64,000 nucleotides of DNA from Paenalicyclobacillus ferrooxydans (GTDB lineage Bacteria; Bacillota; Bacilli; Alicyclobacillales; Alicyclobacillaceae). The translations under genes were made by a program, and so were the position numbers. Below are positions 17,852-28,303 of this stretch, one piece after another (position 1 is the first letter of the stretch; each line of letters begins with the position of its first letter). The notes below the pieces were generated by a model. That model searched no databases, was not told where the DNA came from, and saw only the letters and a program-made list of their open reading frames with translations. The stretch covers positions 32,588 to 96,587 of the forward strand of contig NZ_LJCO01000046.1 of NCBI RefSeq assembly GCF_001399675.1, written 5' to 3'.

Positions 17852-18670
17852 CTACGGCAGTCGCGGAAACTTGTCGAAGTCAGGTTTGCGCTTCTCGAGG
17901 AACGCATTTTTGCCTTCTCGTGCCTCTTCCGTCATGTAATACAGCATCGTGGCATCCCCAGCAAGTTGCTGCAGACCCGCTGCTCCGTCCGTATCTGCAT
18001 TAAATGCCATCTTCAAGAAGCGAAGCGCAATCGGGCTCTTCTCCAAAATTTCCTTCGCCCAGATGATGGACTCTTCTTCCAACCGTTCAATAGGAACGAC
18101 GGTGTTGACGAGACCCATGTCCAAAGCTTCCTGGGCTGAATACTGTCTGCACAGGTACCAAATTTCCTTCGCCTTCTTAATCCCGACAGTCCTTGCCAAG
18201 AGTGATGCACCATAACCGGCGTCAAAACTCCCAACCTTTGGTCCTGTCTGCCCGAATCGAGCGTTGTCCGCCGCAATGGTCAAATCACAAACCAGATGCA
18301 ACACGTGGCCGCCGCCAATTGCGTACCCAGCCACAACGGCAATCACAGGTTTCGGCAACGCACGAATTTGGCGTTGCAGGTCCAGCACGTTCAGACGCGG
18401 TACTTGATCTCCGCCAACGTACCCACCATGGCCTCGTACCCGTTGATCGCCGCCAGAGCAGAACGCCTTTTCACCTTTACCTGTAAACAAAACGACACCG
18501 GTTTCGGGATCATCCCTTACCAAAGTAAAGGCGTCTATCATTTCCTGAACCGTTTCCGGTCGAAAAGCATTATGTACTTCCGGACGGTTAATTGTGATTC
18601 TCGCAATCCCGTCAGCTTTTTCATAGATAATATCCTGGTAATCTTTGACGATTTGCCAGTCTAAGGTCAT
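17852..18670 (-). CDS. menB: 1,4-Dihydroxy-2-naphthoyl-CoA synthase
   Basis: 272 aa, a crotonase-fold Dieckmann cyclase forming DHNA-Co[13 protein letters not shown] and GGYVG are the MenB-specific loop. [20 protein letters not shown] is the oxyanion hole, and [20 protein letters not shown] the active-site block, with the bicarbonate-type Gly. The ATG at 18670 has GGAGG upstream and gives a length matching other MenB proteins (about 270). An in-frame ATG ten codons earlier lacks a site. It is the first gene of the minus-strand men run. Confidence 0.96.
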   Translation of the reverse strand: MTLDWQIVKDYQDIIYEKADGIARITINRPEVHNAFRPETVQEMIDAFTLVRDDPETGVVLFTGKGEKAFCSGGDQRVRGHGGYVGGDQVPRLNVLDLQRQIRALPKPVIAVVAGYAIGGGHVLHLVCDLTIAADNARFGQTGPKVGSFDAGYGASLLARTVGIKKAKEIWYLCRQYSAQEALDMGLVNTVVPIERLEEESIIWAKEILEKSPIALRFLKMAFNADTDGAAGLQQLAGDATMLYYMTEEAREGKNAFLEKRKPDFDKFPRLP

Positions 18671-18747
18671 TCTTCTCAACCTCCGCCATGACAGATTCAA
18701 ATCTCATGTTCCAATCCAGAGCGTAGACCAATTCATTTACCAAAACA

Positions 18748-18756
18748 AGTATAGCA
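18748..18756 (-). promoter_or_regulatory. Extended -10 promoter of menB
   Basis: On the minus strand TGCTATACT (TG-n-TATACT) lies about 80 bases before the menB start. No good -35 is seen at 16-18 bp, which fits an extended -10 promoter. Confidence 0.5.
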
Positions 18757-18901
18757 GAGTCTGCGATTGAAGTCGTACACTCCGTTCGACCTGATAGACC
18801 AACAGACGCATCGGCACCATATACCAGGTGTCGGAACGATGTCCTCTCAAAGCTTTCGAACGCACACCTATCGGCTTGCACCAAAAGAGGGAAATCCTAC
18901 G

Positions 18902-18931
18902 TTGTCGATTCGCCTGCGATTTTGCTATGAT
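18902..18931 (+). promoter_or_regulatory. Putative SigA promoter of menA
   Basis: TTGTCG (18902-18907), an 18-bp spacer, then TATGAT (18926-18931) with an extended TG two bases ahead. It lies about 120 bp before menA in the menB-menA divergent region. Confidence 0.5.
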
Positions 18932-19049
18932 TCCATAGGATTGAACCATCACCAACGAAGATTTCGCGGCGTGAGACAAAAATTGAAGTTCGTACTCTCG
19001 CCTTGAACTTTAAAATTCTATTTGTACTGTTGGTCAGGAGGATGAAACC

Positions 19050-19961
19050 GTGACTTTCCGCCAAAGACTGGGATTGGTGTGGCGTCTGCTGCGGCCTTTT
19101 ACGCTCACCGCATCCATTGTGCCGGTATTGATTGGCTCGTCGCTTGCGTTTGGACAGGGCCACTTCAGAACGAGCCTATTCTTCGCATTTTTAATTGCAT
19201 CCATTCTGATTCAGTCGGCAACAAACATGTTCAATGAGTATTTCGATCACCGCCGCGGGCTCGACACAAAAGAGATGGTCGGGATTGCAGGAACAATTGT
19301 TCATGATGGTGTCTCACCGAAGAAGGTACTCGCTGCCGCGTGGACTTTTATCTTGATTGCCGTGTTGCTTGGGGTTTACATCTGCGCTATGTCGAGCTGG
19401 TGGATTGCACTCGTCGGCGTACTTTGTCTCGCCGTTGCCTATTTCTATTCCGGTGGGCCAAAGCCGCTCGCCTATACCCCTTTTGGCGAGATCGCTGCAT
19501 CGATTGCAATGGGCCCTGTGATTGTGCTGCTTGCGTACTACATTCAAGAGAGTGACATCACGACAAGGGCTGTGATGGTCTCAGTTCCAATCGGACTCTT
19601 AATCGGCGCCATTTTACTTGGAAACAACATTCGAGACATGGAACAGGACCGAATTGGAGGACGGCGAACCGTTCCGATTCTGTTCGGAAGAGAACGCGGA
19701 CGGCGTTTGTTTGCCGGGGTCTTTATTCTTTCGTATGTTTTGGTTCTTGGACTGATTGCAACACGGGAATTGACCCTGTGGGCACTGCTCGTACTTTTGA
19801 CAATCCCGTCCGCTGTATATGTAGTGCGGCTGTATTACCGATTCTCAGAACCCAAGCAGTTGCACCCTGCCGTCAAGGGTACATCCCAATTGCTGTTTCG
19901 CTTTGGAGCCCTGCTGTTTGTGGCAATGCTGATTGGAAGCTTTGTCCCGCTCAACGTCTAA
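19050..19961 (+). CDS. menA: 1,4-Dihydroxy-2-naphthoate polyprenyltransferase
   Basis: 303 aa, an integral membrane UbiA-family prenyltransferase that attaches the isoprenoid chain to DHNA. The first Asp-rich motif is NMFNEYFDHRRGLD and the second DMEQDRIGGRRT. About eight to nine helices. The start is GTG 19050, with CAGGAGG eight bases upstream; the nearby ATG at 19041 runs into a stop after three codons. Divergent from menB, so the membrane step is transcribed apart from the soluble enzymes. Confidence 0.95.
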   Translation: MTFRQRLGLVWRLLRPFTLTASIVPVLIGSSLAFGQGHFRTSLFFAFLIASILIQSATNMFNEYFDHRRGLDTKEMVGIAGTIVHDGVSPKKVLAAAWTFILIAVLLGVYICAMSSWWIALVGVLCLAVAYFYSGGPKPLAYTPFGEIAASIAMGPVIVLLAYYIQESDITTRAVMVSVPIGLLIGAILLGNNIRDMEQDRIGGRRTVPILFGRERGRRLFAGVFILSYVLVLGLIATRELTLWALLVLLTIPSAVYVVRLYYRFSEPKQLHPAVKGTSQLLFRFGALLFVAMLIGSFVPLNV

Positions 19962-20007
19962 GTTCTCATCACTCAAACCGTCAAACAGTCAACGTCAAGA
20001 ACAAACG

Positions 20008-20052
20008 AAAAACAGGCTGCCTCGGACCTTGTCGTCCAGGGCAGCCTGTTTT
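20008..20052. terminator. Bidirectional terminator
   Basis: AAACAGGCTGCC / GGCAGCCTGTTT inverted repeat between the convergent menA and glucosaminidase genes, with A and T runs on its outer sides. Confidence 0.8.
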
Positions 20053-20066
20053 CACATGGACTATCT

Positions 20067-22874
20067 TCAACCACCCGTACTCGTCGATGTCGATGTCGTG
20101 GTTGTCGAGTTTGCTGGTGGCGTGAGAGGTGTCAACTGAACGGTCGATGCATTCATGTATCCAACACTGGCTTGCCCCGTTTGTTGGTTCACCCACTGTA
20201 TCGGAATGAAACCTTGCGAATCAGGGGCTACGGCAGTGTTTACGGGTACGAGTGAGTTCAACACAACTTCATCGCCGCTATGGTACGTTGCAACCGGGGT
20301 GCCGGTGCCCGTTTCATCCGCATATACAGGAACGGTGTACCCGGAAGTCGGCGTAACTCGGAAAATGTTCGAGACAACCTGTCCGTTCTGCGTCTCCTGC
20401 GGAGACACATACTGTGAGTCCACCCAACCGCTGACACCATTCGCTGCCATCACGTGATACCAGAGGATCACGAGGTTTCCAACCAGGCCTTGTCTCATCT
20501 GGTCGATGGTCACCGTTGTTCCCTCAGGAATTGAAGTTGATGGCGCCGGGAAGAGGCTCAACCATGTGTTAAAATCGCAAATCCCGGTAACGGGCAATCC
20601 GTGCGACTGTTGCCACTGCTCGACAGCCGATTGAGTCAGAGGGCCGAACTGTCCGTCAGGTTGCAAGTCAGAGTTGATGAGCGCTTCCTGCAGAAGCTGT
20701 ACTCCCCGGCCCGAATCGCCATACTGCAAAACCCCCGGAAACATCTGTTGACTTCCTGTTGCAGGATTAGACCACACAGGCAATGCACCGTTCGGATACT
20801 GAGGCGTTATGTATGGGTTCTGCATAATAGACCCTTGCGCTCCATGCACGAGAAAGACAGGTTCCTGTTGAACAGCCGGGATAGGTGGAGTATTGCTGTA
20901 ACTGAACTGAGTATATTGTGATGCGCTACCGCCTGTCGTTGCTACGTACTGGCTCATGATGTTTGCTATGTTCTGAGCCCAGAGCGGGTCGGTGGCGTAA
21001 TTTACGTTCATCCCGTTCAGCGTGGGACCGGAGTAATAAGAGCCGGTCGGCTCAAGGTAATTGTAACGAACCACCCACGCTTCAAACCGAATGGCATAGT
21101 CGTTCGTAGGGAACATGCCAGCATCATCAGCAGGATTGGTGTCGTACGCACCGTATCCGAACAAATTGTTCTTGGCCTGTGCGATGGAGCTCTTTCCCCA
21201 CCCCGTTTCGAGGATGGAATGGGCGACGAGATAGGTGGCGTCAACCCCATATGTGTTCTGTGCGGAAATAAACGACTGTCCTAGACCTGCAAGCGGTGAA
21301 CCGTTACTTTGCAGGAACTGGTCGATTTGTTGTCCCGTGACCGTTGTGGGTGCAGGGAATCGAAGGTCCACAGTCTGGAACGGATTTTGAGAATTGGTCG
21401 ATGTGCTGCTGACTGCTTGTCCAACATAAGTTCCATCTGCCTTTTCAATCAGATAGAACTGTGGTGACGACGACGTAGAGGTGTTGACGGACACATATTT
21501 GTCACCAGGCTGTGCAAATGAAGGTGCCGGCCCAATACTCCCGGTTTGGCTGTTCTGCCAGTTCCCTGACGAGTCGAGATAGTCATAGCTGACAGGCCCG
21601 TAAACGACTCTGTTTTGCGAGACATCTACGACATACCCGATGTTGCTTGAGGATACCATGGAGATTGCCTGGTTCAGTGTCGTATAGTCAGTGGGCGTAC
21701 TCGTGGGCGTGACGAACGCCTTGAAATCCTGGACGGTATAGACAATCTTGCCCGTACTGTCCTCCACAAAAGCACCCGGCACGGCAGCCACTGCAGCTTC
21801 AGCAGCTGCAAGCGTTGTGAAGTCTTCGGGCTGACTCGACGGACTGGTAAACGCTTGATATTCAGCAGCGGTATAAACAACCTTGCCCGTACTGTCTTTC
21901 ACCGTACCCCCAGGAACATTTACTAGAGCCGCCTCGGCTGCGGCAAGTGTCGTATAATCTCCGATGGTCGTGCCGTTTGCACTGTACGCTGTGAAGTCGG
22001 GTTCGGTAAACTCCACGGTGCCTGAATCATCGCGCACTGTTCCCCCAGGCACATTCGCCAACTGCGCCTGTGCATCCGCTTCAGTCTGATACGGGCCGGC
22101 AATTTCTTTTCCGGTTTTGTCATAGGCATAATAGACTGAGGTGTTTGCAAGCTGCCAGGTCACTCCATCCCAACTCGCGGTCTTGAACTGTAAGCGGCTC
22201 AGGGCCTGCATGATGTACCAGATGGGCATGTATGTGGTGTCCACGTTCGAAGCGGGATCGGGAAAGACAATGCTGTTTACGTAAGCAACAGGCGTCCCGT
22301 TCAGCAAAATCTCCTGCTGGCCGGGCTTCAGCTGATTCAATGGCAACCCGCTGACGTTGGTTGTTTGTGTAGATGGAGCAGTCAGTGACCACTGTTTGCC
22401 ATTCCAACTGCTCTGAACGTGGATGGTATTGAGCAGTTGCATGACGTAGTAGATAGGCATATATGTCGTATTATTCCACGCAAAGGCCTTTGGGGACGTA
22501 ACGAGATGACCGTTAAAATAGATGGCCGAGTCGTGCAAGTCAGACGCGTTCGGACCCATCGCAGACGTTAAGGCTTGCCATGTTGCAGGCCCAACGACGC
22601 CATCAACACCTAGTTGATGATCACGTTGAAATTTTTCCACGCCACTCTGGGTAGCGGGACCAAAGATACCATCCGGGGTTCCGACGGAGTAGCCTGCCAG
22701 ATTCAAATCCGTTTGAAGTGTTTTGACGGCGGCACCTTGGTCGCCAAGTTGCAGTACGGGTTGACTAGTCGATGTGGTCGCGGCCAGTACGGGAGACGAC
22801 GGCAGCGAAGACGCGCCGATCCACACGAATGTGCTCGCGGCAGTACATAAGGCGATCCAAGCTTTGCGGTTCAC
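20067..22874 (-). CDS. Secreted multidomain N-acetylglucosaminidase
   Basis: 935 aa, a cell-wall autolysin. Start GTG 22874 after GGAGGAGGCTCGCTT; signal peptide at about 1-32 (ending VLAA). Then PG_binding_1 (VKTLQTDLNLAGYSVGTPDG); two copies of a copper-amine-oxidase-N-like repeat (TTYMPIYYVMQLL, TTYMPIWYIMQAL); three to four imperfect repeats of about 55-60 aa with YTTLAAAEAALVNVPGG and DSTGKVVYT; a glucosaminidase domain (VDATYLVAHSILETGWGKSS, NNLFGYGAYD); a second PG_binding_1 (LLQEALINSDLQPDGQFG); and C-terminal SH3-like parts. The catalytic Glu is expected in HSILETGWG. It ends in a Thr/Ser-rich tail. Confidence 0.9.
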   Translation of the reverse strand: MNRKAWIALCTAASTFVWIGASSLPSSPVLAATTSTSQPVLQLGDQGAAVKTLQTDLNLAGYSVGTPDGIFGPATQSGVEKFQRDHQLGVDGVVGPATWQALTSAMGPNASDLHDSAIYFNGHLVTSPKAFAWNNTTYMPIYYVMQLLNTIHVQSSWNGKQWSLTAPSTQTTNVSGLPLNQLKPGQQEILLNGTPVAYVNSIVFPDPASNVDTTYMPIWYIMQALSRLQFKTASWDGVTWQLANTSVYYAYDKTGKEIAGPYQTEADAQAQLANVPGGTVRDDSGTVEFTEPDFTAYSANGTTIGDYTTLAAAEAALVNVPGGTVKDSTGKVVYTAAEYQAFTSPSSQPEDFTTLAAAEAAVAAVPGAFVEDSTGKIVYTVQDFKAFVTPTSTPTDYTTLNQAISMVSSSNIGYVVDVSQNRVVYGPVSYDYLDSSGNWQNSQTGSIGPAPSFAQPGDKYVSVNTSTSSSPQFYLIEKADGTYVGQAVSSTSTNSQNPFQTVDLRFPAPTTVTGQQIDQFLQSNGSPLAGLGQSFISAQNTYGVDATYLVAHSILETGWGKSSIAQAKNNLFGYGAYDTNPADDAGMFPTNDYAIRFEAWVVRYNYLEPTGSYYSGPTLNGMNVNYATDPLWAQNIANIMSQYVATTGGSASQYTQFSYSNTPPIPAVQQEPVFLVHGAQGSIMQNPYITPQYPNGALPVWSNPATGSQQMFPGVLQYGDSGRGVQLLQEALINSDLQPDGQFGPLTQSAVEQWQQSHGLPVTGICDFNTWLSLFPAPSTSIPEGTTVTIDQMRQGLVGNLVILWYHVMAANGVSGWVDSQYVSPQETQNGQVVSNIFRVTPTSGYTVPVYADETGTGTPVATYHSGDEVVLNSLVPVNTAVAPDSQGFIPIQWVNQQTGQASVGYMNASTVQLTPLTPPANSTTTTSTSTSTGG

Positions 22875-23221
22875 AAGCGAGCCTCCTCCAAGGTGTTCAT
22901 AAAAATACCGGAAAATACTGATAGTAAATGAGGGCGAAGCTGGGTTCTCGTTGCTGTCGAGATGCCAACCCATTTGGTGCACCGATAAAATTCGATAGAA
23001 AAGATATTTTGTCGACCGCAAGCCGCCAGATACACCAGAATTCGACGGCGGTAGATACTTCTAATACTAATCTAAGGAAAGAGCGCGTGGCTAGACCCAA
23101 TTCGGACAAATTCGGGGTGAATTGGAACGGAGCGCCACCGTCCATATCGATGTAAAGGGGTTTTGGGGAGCGTTACGGATAGATCAGGCAGTGAAGTGAG
23201 TGTTTACTGAGGCTCAAGAGA
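22875..23221. other. Intergenic region upstream of glucosaminidase
   Basis: About 350 bp between two minus-strand genes. It contains the glucosaminidase ribosome binding site and presumably its promoter. I saw no convincing -35/-10 pair, no riboswitch core and no ORF. Confidence 0.35.
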
Positions 23222-25330
23222 TTACTCCTCAACAACGTGGAAGTTCAATTGCTCTGTCAATATCCCGATGTCAGTTGTCGGGGCTTGACAAGCAAACTGC
23301 TCGCAAACATATGCGGCAGCCTGATGATTTACCATCTGGTAGTCGTCGAGAAACGCTAGTAATTCATCGTCGCCTCTGCCCTTCTCACTTCTCTCATCGA
23401 CGTGTTGCACTAGCCAGACCGTATTCGGCAGAAAACGAGATTGAACAAGACGCCTCATTTGATTCAAATTGTCGTTCGCAGATTGTCCGACAAGCACCAC
23501 CTCGCGTGAAGGAAGGACAGCGTACATGAGAGCCATCAGGTAGTGCGTGAAACCAGAGGGATAACGTTTCACCTGATTTGCGAAGGCAGAAAGGCAGTCC
23601 TCCGCGGCAGATTCAAACTCCGCATGATTGGTGAGCCGAGCTAAACGGAACAAATTGTGTGCAGCAACGCTGTTCCCTGATGGAAGTGCTCCATCATAGA
23701 CCTCTTTGGGCCGCGCAATCACCTCTTCGGAATCATACCCCGAAAGAAAAAGCCCACCGTCAGCAGGATCACGGAATAATTCAAGCATTTGAGAAGACAG
23801 TTTGACCGCTTCTTGCAGATAGCGCTCGTCGAATCCGGCCTCGTAAAGTTCAATCAATCCCCACGACAAAAAAGCGTAATCATCGAGGTATCCGAGAATG
23901 GCAGCGTCCCCGTCACGGTACCGAGCCAGTAAACGGCCATCTTGTCGCCGCATTTCTGTCAATATAAATTCTGCGGCTTTGACTGCCCGATCGACGTACT
24001 TTGTTTCACCGAGCACTTGGCCGGCTTTTGCCAGGGCAGCTATCATCAGTCCATTCCACCCTGTGAGGATCTTATCGTCCTTGTGCGGATGGACTCTTCT
24101 CTCACGGACCTCAAACAGAAGTTGACGACACTTCTCAAGTGTGCGCCGAAGTTCATCTGCCGTCACACCCTTGTCTTCGCAAAAATCGTTGTCATCGCGA
24201 TGAATTGTATGAAGGATATTTCTCCCCTCAAAGTTCCCGTAATCCGTTATATTGTAGTACTCACAAAAGAGGGCAACCGTGGCCTCATCCAACGTTTTTG
24301 ATAGTACAGCGCGCACCTCGTCGGCATCCCATGCGTAAAACTTCCCCTCTTCCCCTTCCGAGTCCGCGTCAAGGGCAGAATAGAACCCCCCTGCCTTGTC
24401 TGCCATCTCTCGCTCGACATATGTAAAAATCTGCTCGGCCGTATCTGCGTACGCCTGTTTCCCAGTCACCTGATATGCCTCAAGATACAAAATGCCGAGC
24501 AGCGCATTATCATACAACATCTTTTCGAAGTGCGGAATCAACCACCGTCTATCGACAGAATAGCGCGCAAACCCATAGCCGACATGATCCCAAATGCCCC
24601 CCTCACGCATAGTATCTATTGTTCTAGTGACCATCTCAAGTGCCTCAGGATTGCCTGTAAACCGGTGGTACCTGAGTAAAAATGACAAGTTGTGCGGTGT
24701 TGGAAACTTCGGTGCATCCCCGAATCCTCCATACTCAGCGTCAAATTGCTGGAGAAAACTTTCGAAGGCTGCTGTCAAGAATGCTTTGGAGAACGTTCCT
24801 TGGCCATCTTTCGCCCGATACTGTGCAGCAACAGCTTCTACAATCTGACTGCCTGTGGACTCTACCTTCTCTCGATTATGTTGCCACTCGTAATTTAAAC
24901 GCTCGAGTAACTCCATCAGTCCGATACGGCCGTATTTCTTCGTCTTTGGAAAATATGTCCCAGCAAAAAAAGGCCTTTTATCAGGGGTCATCACGACTGT
25001 TAAAGGCCATCCCCCTTGACCGGTCAAGGCCTGGCACACACTCATGTAGATACTATCGACATCAGGTCGCTCTTCACGGTCTACCTTGATAGAGACAAAA
25101 TGTTGATTCAGCATGCCAGCAACTTCATCATCCTCAAACGACTCGTGGGCCATCACATGACACCAATGACAGGTGCTGTACCCTATAGAGAGAAATACAG
25201 GTTTATTCTCATGCTCTGCTTTTTGAAAGGCTTCTTCGCCCCACGGGTACCAGTCAACCGGATTGGCGGCGTGTTGAAGGAGATAGGGCGATTTTTCAGC
25301 CATCAATCGGTTCGGGTGTTGCACATCCAT
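23222..25330 (-). CDS. DUF255 thioredoxin-domain protein (YyaL/SSP411 family)
   Basis: 702 aa. The N-terminal DUF255 thioredoxin-like domain has the motif [16 protein letters not shown] (C-x-x-C), preceded by [20 protein letters not shown] long alpha/alpha toroid follows with [17 protein letters not shown] and [16 protein letters not shown], as in B. subtilis YyaL and mammalian spermatogenesis-associated protein 20. The catalytic role of the family is not established; a carbohydrate- or redox-linked function has been proposed. ATG at 25330 follows GGGAGTGGAGTT. Length is typical. Confidence 0.92.
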   Translation of the reverse strand: MDVQHPNRLMAEKSPYLLQHAANPVDWYPWGEEAFQKAEHENKPVFLSIGYSTCHWCHVMAHESFEDDEVAGMLNQHFVSIKVDREERPDVDSIYMSVCQALTGQGGWPLTVVMTPDKRPFFAGTYFPKTKKYGRIGLMELLERLNYEWQHNREKVESTGSQIVEAVAAQYRAKDGQGTFSKAFLTAAFESFLQQFDAEYGGFGDAPKFPTPHNLSFLLRYHRFTGNPEALEMVTRTIDTMREGGIWDHVGYGFARYSVDRRWLIPHFEKMLYDNALLGILYLEAYQVTGKQAYADTAEQIFTYVEREMADKAGGFYSALDADSEGEEGKFYAWDADEVRAVLSKTLDEATVALFCEYYNITDYGNFEGRNILHTIHRDDNDFCEDKGVTADELRRTLEKCRQLLFEVRERRVHPHKDDKILTGWNGLMIAALAKAGQVLGETKYVDRAVKAAEFILTEMRRQDGRLLARYRDGDAAILGYLDDYAFLSWGLIELYEAGFDERYLQEAVKLSSQMLELFRDPADGGLFLSGYDSEEVIARPKEVYDGALPSGNSVAAHNLFRLARLTNHAEFESAAEDCLSAFANQVKRYPSGFTHYLMALMYAVLPSREVVLVGQSANDNLNQMRRLVQSRFLPNTVWLVQHVDERSEKGRGDDELLAFLDDYQMVNHQAAAYVCEQFACQAPTTDIGILTEQLNFHVVEE

Positions 25331-25612
25331 AACTCCACTCCCTCAGAGGCTCGATTTGGAACGCGAAAAACGTCATAAATCATGGTAAATGATATATGCC
25401 TTTGACAAAGATATTCTTCACCACCGGGTGTGTACTATAACTCCGCTGTCCGGCTTCTTAAAGAATAACTTAACTTTCTTTGGTAGTCTGTATTCCCACG
25501 TGCCGACGAAGAAAAAGGATTCCATGACCCCTTTTGCCTTGATGACCCCTTCATCAAACTCGGTCATATTGGTAATATTCGAGTAGACAACCAACCGGAT
25601 GAAGGTGCCCAA

Positions 25613-26293
25613 ATGCGTATTCTTGTTGTAGAAGACGACAGTGCAATTCGAAATGTCATCAAAGAAGCTTATCTGGAGGAAGGCTATGAAACAGATGTCG
25701 CCAGTGATGGAGCAACGGCACTGTGGATGGCAGAACAAGACATTTATGACCTTGTTGTCCTCGATATCATGCTCCCAGGAACGGATGGGCTGACGATACT
25801 TCAACAACTTCGTTCGAAAGGAAAACGGGTGCACGTTTTGCTGGTTACGGCCAAAGACAGCATTACGGACAGAGTGCGCGGGTTGGATCTGGGGGCCGAT
25901 GATTACCTCGTCAAACCATTCGCCCTGTCGGAATTACTAGCCCGTACCAGAGCATTATTGCGCCGCGGCAACTCTGTGGATGCAAATCATGCCTTGCATT
26001 GTGGAGCACTGGTTTTGGACCTTGAAAAAAACCAGGCTTTTGCTGAGAATCTGCCCTTACAGCTCACGCATAAAGAGTATGAAATCCTCGAGTTTTTGAT
26101 CCGCAATCAAGGGCGAATCCTCACCCGAGACCAAATTTTTCAAAGGGTCTGGGGATTTGATTCAGATGCTGGTGAATCCGTCGTCGACGTTTACATCCAC
26201 TATCTGCGAAAAAAATTAGCGGGTACAGCTTGTGCGCAATACATTGAGACCAAACGAGGGATTGGATTTATGCTGAAGGCTGAACGAAAATGA
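25613..26293 (+). CDS. OmpR/PhoB-family response regulator
   Basis: 226 aa. Receiver domain 1-115 with acidic pocket EDD (8-9), phospho-acceptor Asp51 (VVLDIMLP), Thr and Lys in LLVTAKD and LVKPFALSELLAR. Winged-helix DNA-binding domain at about 130-224 (LTHKEYEILEFLIRNQGRIL, VDVYIHYLRKKL, IETKRGIGFML). ATG at 25613 follows GGATGAAGGTGCCCAA. It overlaps the kinase gene by four bases. The target genes are unknown; the adjacent DoxX-like and DUF255 genes are not obviously linked. Confidence 0.95.
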   Translation: MRILVVEDDSAIRNVIKEAYLEEGYETDVASDGATALWMAEQDIYDLVVLDIMLPGTDGLTILQQLRSKGKRVHVLLVTAKDSITDRVRGLDLGADDYLVKPFALSELLARTRALLRRGNSVDANHALHCGALVLDLEKNQAFAENLPLQLTHKEYEILEFLIRNQGRILTRDQIFQRVWGFDSDAGESVVDVYIHYLRKKLAGTACAQYIETKRGIGFMLKAERK

Positions 26294-27555
26294 TAAATCG
26301 TCTGCGTTTCCGATTGGCGCTTGTCAACGCATCGCTCATCTTTGTCGTATTGATTGTGCTTGGCGGCGTACTTTACCTGTTCACCGAACACCGATTGTAC
26401 ACACAATTTGATCAGGACATGGCTTCGCAGGCAGCCCCGGTCATTAAGCGCGTGGAGTCAGGTCTATCCGTCCCAAAGGTCTATCGAGGAGCTATCTTGG
26501 TAAACCCCAATAGTACAGAGGCACTCAAACTGCCGACTGCTTTATTTGTATGGTCAAATACCGGACAACTTCTATCGAGCAAGCCAACATTTATTGCATC
26601 GAGCGATTTAGCCACGCTCCAGAGTCACCGGTCGCCTTCACGCGTTACCATATCCATCGGCGCACACCACTTTCGACTGCTCAATCGCAACATCGTAACC
26701 CCGAACGGACAAGTGACGATTCAGTTGGTGCGCTTGGCAGACCAAGTCGTCGGGACACTGTACACACTTCTCATGATCCTCCTCATCGGTTCCATTATAG
26801 GGGCCCTCGGTTCCATGGCGGTCGGTTTTCTCATTGCAGACCGGTCCATTGTACCCATTCGGAAAGCATGGGAACGACAGACACAGTTTGTTTCCGATGC
26901 ATCTCACGAGCTCAAGACCCCGCTGATGGCGATTTCTGCACACGTAGAGATGTTGCTTCGCAATCCAGAACACACGATTGAACAGGAATCGGATAAGATT
27001 GGCAGCATCTATTCGGAGTCAAAGCGTGTGTCGAGGTTGGTCGAGAACCTGCTGTTGCTCTCTCGAAGTGACGCCGAGCAGATGATGCTCCAGCGTCGGA
27101 TGGTTGACATCGAACCCATTCTCGAGTCGACCGTCAACAATTTTCTTCCGCTCTGCGAGATGAAACAAATTCAACTGACGAAGGAATGCCCGAAGCCATT
27201 CATGCTGGTGGTTGACGAGGAGCGTTTTACGCAGTTGCTCTACATCGTTCTCGACAACGCATTAAAGTATACTGGAGACGGTGGCACCATCCACGTTTCA
27301 GCCGTTGCACGGCACCGCGCCATGGAACTTTCGGTGAGAGATACGGGGATTGGCATCGCTGCAGAAGACATTCCGCATATCTTTGAGCGGTTCTATCGGG
27401 CGGACAAGGCTCGGTCTCGAGGAGGCGGGGCTGGTCTCGGTCTGTCCATCGCAAAATGGATTGTTGAAGGTCACGGCGGCCACGTCAGTGTTCTGAGTGA
27501 GCAAGGGCGCGACACGAAATTCACGTTCCTGTTCCCTTTTACCCCAAACATGTAA
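26290..27555 (+). CDS. Sensor histidine kinase
   Basis: 421 aa, partner of the upstream regulator. Helix 1 at about 14-32, an extracytoplasmic sensor region of about 125 residues, helix 2 at about 158-184, a short HAMP-like linker, HisKA with phospho-His206 in SDASHELKTPLMAIS, N box DNALKYTGDGG, G1 DTGIGIAAED, F box ERFYRADKARS, and G2 GGAGLGLSIAKWIV. Start ATG overlaps the regulator stop (ATGA). The sensor loop has no recognisable domain, so the signal is unknown. Confidence 0.94.
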   Translation: MINRLRFRLALVNASLIFVVLIVLGGVLYLFTEHRLYTQFDQDMASQAAPVIKRVESGLSVPKVYRGAILVNPNSTEALKLPTALFVWSNTGQLLSSKPTFIASSDLATLQSHRSPSRVTISIGAHHFRLLNRNIVTPNGQVTIQLVRLADQVVGTLYTLLMILLIGSIIGALGSMAVGFLIADRSIVPIRKAWERQTQFVSDASHELKTPLMAISAHVEMLLRNPEHTIEQESDKIGSIYSESKRVSRLVENLLLLSRSDAEQMMLQRRMVDIEPILESTVNNFLPLCEMKQIQLTKECPKPFMLVVDEERFTQLLYIVLDNALKYTGDGGTIHVSAVARHRAMELSVRDTGIGIAAEDIPHIFERFYRADKARSRGGGAGLGLSIAKWIVEGHGGHVSVLSEQGRDTKFTFLFPFTPNM

Positions 27556-27674
27556 AGGCTATGCCGAAATCAGCCAATGCGGTCGTTGCCTCGGTTCGCT
27601 TCCGAATATCGTCATGCCGGCAGTGAATCATGTACCCTGCTGTTGAGCGGGTGCGGACCTTCAGGACCCCTAAT

Positions 27675-27703
27675 AAAAAAGGAGCCTCCCATAAAGGCGG
27701 CTC
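27675..27703 (-). terminator. Terminator of DoxX-like gene
   Basis: On the minus strand GAGCC, a 12-base loop and GGCTC are followed by CTTTTTTATTA. A 17-bp unit (AAAGGCGGCTCACAAT plus one base) is duplicated at 27693-27708 and 27710-27725, doubling one stem arm. Confidence 0.65.
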
Positions 27704-27745
27704 ACAATCAAAGGCGGCTCACAATGATGACGTCCGATTCAGTTG

Positions 27746-28303
27746 TTATTTTGATGCGGCTCCGTACCTGTGTGCACGAGGGTGGAGGGGCCGAACCAGA
27801 TGCAGCTTTGGTTTCTGACGCAATGACATCAAGCTCCACACCGCGACCGCCAGGTTTGCCAGGACCAGTATGAATCCAATCGAAATTCCTTCGTTATATG
27901 GATTGGAAAGGCTCACAAAGAACGCGCCACCTTGATAGAAAAACAAGTTTAGGCTTGCAAAAGCAGCGATGATTCCGAGCGCAATTCCGGTCCGATAGAG
28001 GTTCCTGCTCATCTTCCCAAGGAAGGTGTACACCGCGAGCACAAAGAAGACGACGCCAAGCGTCAATTCAGCGATTTCTACGCTGTAACCCATCAACTCA
28101 CTGTGTGGGATAAAAAGGTTGTTCACAATCCGAACGTAGAAAGCATAGTGAATATTCGATACGGCGTCCGACAACTGCTGTTGGAGACCAGCTACGAATC
28201 CTCCGTTTAAGATTTTGTCGAGTCCCGATACGAGCCACTCGTACCCGAGTACAGCCAGTATAAGTCCGGAAAACAGTCGGTGCGGGTCCTTCAGAGAAAC
28301 CAT
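27746..28303 (-). CDS. DoxX/MauE-like membrane protein
   Basis: 185 aa with four predicted helices (FSGLILAVLGYEWLVSGLDKI partly, ELTLGVVFFVLAVYTFLG, LYRTGIALGIIAAFASLNLF, ISIGFILVLANLAVAVW). The opening GYEWLVSGLDKILNGGF resembles the first helix of DoxX-type quinone-linked proteins. ATG at 28303 follows AGGGGGTAGGGCAA. It is transcribed convergently to the histidine kinase. An electron-transfer partner role is an inference from the family; no thiosulfate oxidation gene is nearby. Confidence 0.65.
   Translation of the reverse strand: MVSLKDPHRLFSGLILAVLGYEWLVSGLDKILNGGFVAGLQQQLSDAVSNIHYAFYVRIVNNLFIPHSELMGYSVEIAELTLGVVFFVLAVYTFLGKMSRNLYRTGIALGIIAAFASLNLFFYQGGAFFVSLSNPYNEGISIGFILVLANLAVAVWSLMSLRQKPKLHLVRPLHPRAHRYGAASK

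Noticed and set aside
25389..25586. 65-codon plus-strand ORF before the response regulator
   Set aside because: No Shine-Dalgarno and random-looking composition; probably the regulator's promoter region.
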